From NCBI GenBank assembly GCA_019423125.1, contig JAHZBZ010000001.1:374751-438750 (forward strand): a stretch of 64,000 nt of DNA, read 5' to 3'. Under the pieces are notes generated by a model. The model saw only the letters and a list, made by a program, of their open reading frames with translations, did no database searches and had not been told where the DNA came from. The stretch's first letter is position 1. Each line of letters opens with the position of its first letter. Made by a program: the position numbers and the translations under genes. This stretch comes from Bacillota bacterium. Its GTDB lineage: Bacteria; Bacillota; Clostridia; Christensenellales; Borkfalkiaceae. Below, piece by piece: positions 61,042 through 64,000 of the stretch.

Positions 61042-62068
61042 GCTCCTCTCCAAAAGCAATCTGATCGCATGCCTCGTCGTCAGCCTCGTGCTCATCGCGG
61101 CGGGCGCGGTCCTGTTCGGTGTGTTCGGCTTCAGCGTCGATTCCACCATGAAAGACTACACCGTCATCGAGGTCTCCGACACCGGTTACATGTCCCTCAA
61201 TGACGAATTCCGCGCAGAGCTCACCGAGTTCTGCCGCGGCGAGATCGAAGACGCGGGTTACACCGTCGTCAGCGAGAAATACAGCGAATCCACCTCTGCG
61301 GGCGGCATCCTCACTTTTGAGATCGATGCGACCGCGGAAAAGGCAGGGGAGCTCGCCGATCAGCTCAAAGCCTCGATCGACGCCTCTTCCATCGAGGGGC
61401 TTGACCGTGCATACGTCGCGGTCGCGGGCCACGAGATCGTCAACCAGCCTGCCTATGAGTACATCTGGCGCACCGCGATCGGCGCAGCCGTCCTGCTCGT
61501 TCTGGTGTTCATCTGTGCGGCGATCCGCTACGGCGTCGGCTCGGGCGTGACCTCTCTTCTCGCGGGCATCCACGATCTCGCGCTCACTCTTGCGCTCGTC
61601 GCGCTCTTCCGCATCCCTTCGGGGGTCGGTCTGATCGGCGTCGCATTCCTTGCGATGCTCCTGTCCGCGCTGTTCAACATGCTCGTGACGGGCAACGTCC
61701 GCCGCGATCTGCGCAACGAGTTCTTTGTCGCGAAATATCCCGACCTGCGCGGGGCGATCGCGGCCTCGGTCGCGAATTGCCGCAAGACGGTCATCTCGAT
61801 TGCCGCAATGGTCGCCGCGGTCATCGTCGTTCTCGGCGTCGTCGGCGTGTTCATCGCGACCGACCTGCTCTTCTTCATGCTTTCGGCGCTCATCGCCGTC
61901 GCGGTCACGAGCTATACCGCTCTTCTGTTCGCGCCTTCCTTCTATGCGGGCATCCGCATGAAATGGGACGCGCGCCGCGCGGAGAGATCCAAATACAACT
62001 ACGAGCAGGAAAAGAAGAGAGAGAAAGAGCGCAAACAGGCAGAGAACGCACCTGCCGAAAACGCTTGA
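61034..62068 (+). CDS. secF: Protein translocase subunit SecF
   Basis: The SecD partner, 344 residues. TM1 is at about 8-30; a short extracellular domain follows; then five C-terminal membrane helices and a basic, Lys/Glu-rich cytoplasmic tail. Typical SecF motifs are weak, but gene order, size and topology leave little doubt. Confidence 0.9.
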   Translation: MSKLLSKSNLIACLVVSLVLIAAGAVLFGVFGFSVDSTMKDYTVIEVSDTGYMSLNDEFRAELTEFCRGEIEDAGYTVVSEKYSESTSAGGILTFEIDATAEKAGELADQLKASIDASSIEGLDRAYVAVAGHEIVNQPAYEYIWRTAIGAAVLLVLVFICAAIRYGVGSGVTSLLAGIHDLALTLALVALFRIPSGVGLIGVAFLAMLLSALFNMLVTGNVRRDLRNEFFVAKYPDLRGAIAASVANCRKTVISIAAMVAAVIVVLGVVGVFIATDLLFFMLSALIAVAVTSYTALLFAPSFYAGIRMKWDARRAERSKYNYEQEKKREKERKQAENAPAENA

Positions 62069-62083
62069 TCTTATACGGAACGG

Positions 62084-62115
62084 AAAGGCGGGGGTCACTT
62101 CTCCCGCCTTTGTTT
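62084..62115 (+). terminator. Terminator of secD-secF
   Basis: AAAGGCGGG pairs with CCCGCCTTT around a short loop, followed by GTTT. Confidence 0.7.
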
Positions 62116-62211
62116 ATGGTTCGCATTTTTTTGAGCCGTACTTTTTTTGCCCCTGTTCGGGCGGGTGCGGCGCGTACGGCGCGGCGTCTTCGGCGCGCGC
62201 AGCGAGGTGAG

Positions 62212-64000
62212 GTATGAAAAAGATCACATCCGAATACAGCTTTACCCCCGCGCAGCGCGAAGCGGTAGATTCGCTTGCCGCCGCGTGCGGCCTGCACAGG
62301 CTTACCGCGTCCATCCTCTTTTCGCGCGGCATCGACACGCCCGAAAAGGCGGACCGTTTTCTGCACCCTTCGCGCAGGCATTTTCTCTCGCCCTTTCTCA
62401 TGCGCGGGATGCGTGAACTCGTCGACGCACTCGCGGACATCCGCGCGCAGGGCGGCACGGTAGGGGTGTTCGGCGACTACGACGCGGACGGCATCGGCGC
62501 CGCGTCCATCCTCTGCAACGCGCTCCGCCGCTACGGCATCGCCGACGTCGTCGTGCACGTCCCCGAACGCAGCGAGGGGTACGGGATGAGCGTCGAAGCG
62601 CTGCGCGAGATGATCGACGAACACGCGCCCTCGCTCATCGTCACCGTCGACTGCGGCGTCAGCAACCGCGAAGAGGTTGAGTACATCAAGTCGCGCGGTG
62701 TCCGCGTGATCGTCACCGATCACCACGAACTGCCCGACACGCTTCCCGACTGCGTGGTCATCAACCCGAAACTTGCGGACGAATACCCTTACGACAACCT
62801 CTGCGGCGCGGGCGTCGCGTTCAAGATCGCGTGCGCCCTTCTCGGCGAGAAGGCGTACGACCTTCTCGACCTCGCCGCCGTCTCGACGGTCGCCGATTCG
62901 GTGCCTCTCGTCGGCGAGAACCGCGACATCGTCAGCGAGGGTCTGCGCCTGATCAACCGCCGTCCGCGCGAGGCGTTCCGCCAGCTTCTGGCGGGCAAGA
63001 AGGACGAGGCGACGGCGCAGTCTCTCGCCTTCACCATCGCGCCGCGCATCAACGCCGCGGGCAGGATGGGGGACGCGAACTGCGCGCTCCGCCTGTTCAC
63101 GTCGCAGGACAAAGCGGAGATCTACGATCTCGCCGCCCGCCTCAATTCGTACAATCTGGAGCGCCAGCAGGTCTGCGACGAGGTCTATCGCTCGGCAAAG
63201 GCGAAGATCGCGCGCGAAGGCGCTTTCGGCAACATCATCATGCTCTATGACGAGAGCTGGAGCACGGGGCTCGTCGGCATCGTCGCGGCGCGCATCGCGG
63301 AGGAATTCAACCGCCCCGCGATCCTGTTCGTCAAGCGCGGCGACGTGCTCAAGGGCAGCGCGCGCACCATCGAAAACGTCAACATCTACGAGGCGCTCAA
63401 GGCGTGCTCGCAGTACATCGCCGAATTCGGCGGCCACGCGCAGGCGGCGGGCGTCAACGTCCGCGAGGAGGATTTCGCGGCTTTGCGCGACGCGCTGGAC
63501 GATTACCTCGCCTCCGCTTATGTGCGCGAGGATTTCCTCCCCTCGCTGAGTGTCTGCGATGCGGAAGGGGAGCGCTTCGACCTCGCGCTCGCAAAGGAGC
63601 TGGAACTTCTCGAGCCTTGCGGCGTCGGCAACAAAAAGCCTCTCTTTGCGCTCGAGCTGGCGTCTGTGCCCGCGCGCAGGCTCAAAGACGGCTCTCCGCA
63701 CATCTCCCTGCGCACGGACACGGCGGAGCTCGTGTGGTTCGGCGGGGAAAAGGCGCTGCCTCTTCTCGCTTCCGATATTCCGAAGCGGGTGGTTTTTGAA
63801 TGCGGCATCTCCCGTTTCCGCGGCGAAGAGAGCGTGCGCGGCATTGTGCGCGACATGGTCTGCGAGGGCGTTTCGGGGGAAAAGACGGCGCTTTACGTCT
63901 TCCGCAACAACCTTCTCCGCCTTCTCTCGCCCCGTCCCGCCGTCTCGGTCATCCGTGCGGGCGCCGCGGAAGTGTGCGAGAGCGTGCGCATGGCGCGCGC
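62212..64000 (+). CDS. recJ: Single-stranded-DNA-specific exonuclease RecJ (partial)
   Basis: A 5'-3' exonuclease for recombination and mismatch repair. About 596 codons are in the window and the 3' end lies beyond it. Catalytic motifs: DYDADGIGAASIL (motif I), VTVDCG, VTDHHELPD (motif III, DHH), and SWSTGLVGIVAARIAEEF with FGGHAQAAG in the DHHA1 domain; an OB-fold part follows near 63550. GAGGTGAGG precedes the ATG. Confidence 0.96.

Overview
The window reads as a contiguous, gene-dense chromosomal segment of a high-GC, endospore-forming Firmicute of the class Clostridia, most like uncultured gut lineages. The evidence is the gene content: spoIIID, the ranthipeptide pair scfA/scfB, a housekeeping sigma factor in a dgt-dnaG-rpoD cluster, an RqcP-type S4 protein, SigA-type promoters (near-consensus TTGACA-N17-TATAAT boxes) and AGGAGG-type ribosome binding sites. 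Species cannot be fixed from this sequence. I see no rRNA, CRISPR array or insertion sequence, and only one intact tRNA (Ser-GGA).

Layout. 1-6.8 kb: the 3' end of a type III glutamine synthetase, a CmpB-like membrane protein, purA, and a leftward operon rqcP-ispDF-(duplicated-domain membrane protein)-radA. 6.8-15.4 kb: rpoB-rpoC, without ribosomal protein genes upstream, then tyrA. 15.6-26.1 kb: one long rightward, translationally coupled operon: a DUF1934 protein, a metallo-beta-lactamase fold protein, a Rho paralogue that has lost its ATPase residues, a ROK-like protein that has lost its nucleotide-binding motif, a ComEC-type hydrolase, then aroC-aroB-aroA-aroE-aroQ-aroK and an SDR. 26.2-32.3 kb: dgt-dnaG-rpoD-trmK-nif3-zinc-ribbon protein. 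32.5-50 kb is accessory: an orphan phage tail-fibre-like gene, an ADP-ribosylglycohydrolase, spoIIID, a 2-hydroxyacyl-CoA dehydratase activator/dehydratase pair, a carboxymuconolactone decarboxylase/cupin pair, a surface esterase, a frameshifted permuted GH3 gene, an AT-rich cysteine protease gene, a lipoprotein gene, a duplicated tRNA-downstream module with tRNA-Ser, and a 21-copy 13-bp satellite. 50-64 kb: argH (leftward), then ruvC-ruvA-ruvB-queA-tgt, yajC, a TIGR04086 protein, scfA-scfB, a gamma carbonic anhydrase, secD-secF and the start of recJ.

Functional picture. Most of the window is core information processing (transcription, replication priming, Holliday junction processing, queuosine tRNA modification, protein export) plus the shikimate route to chorismate and prephenate dehydrogenase. 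The points most worth a second look are the two adjacent enzyme paralogues that appear catalytically dead inside the aro operon, the large acidic tail and insertion of RpoB, the stand-alone tail-fibre gene with a leader that can fold two ways, the duplicated module downstream of tRNA-Ser and its neighbouring satellite, and the broken, rearranged GH3 gene.
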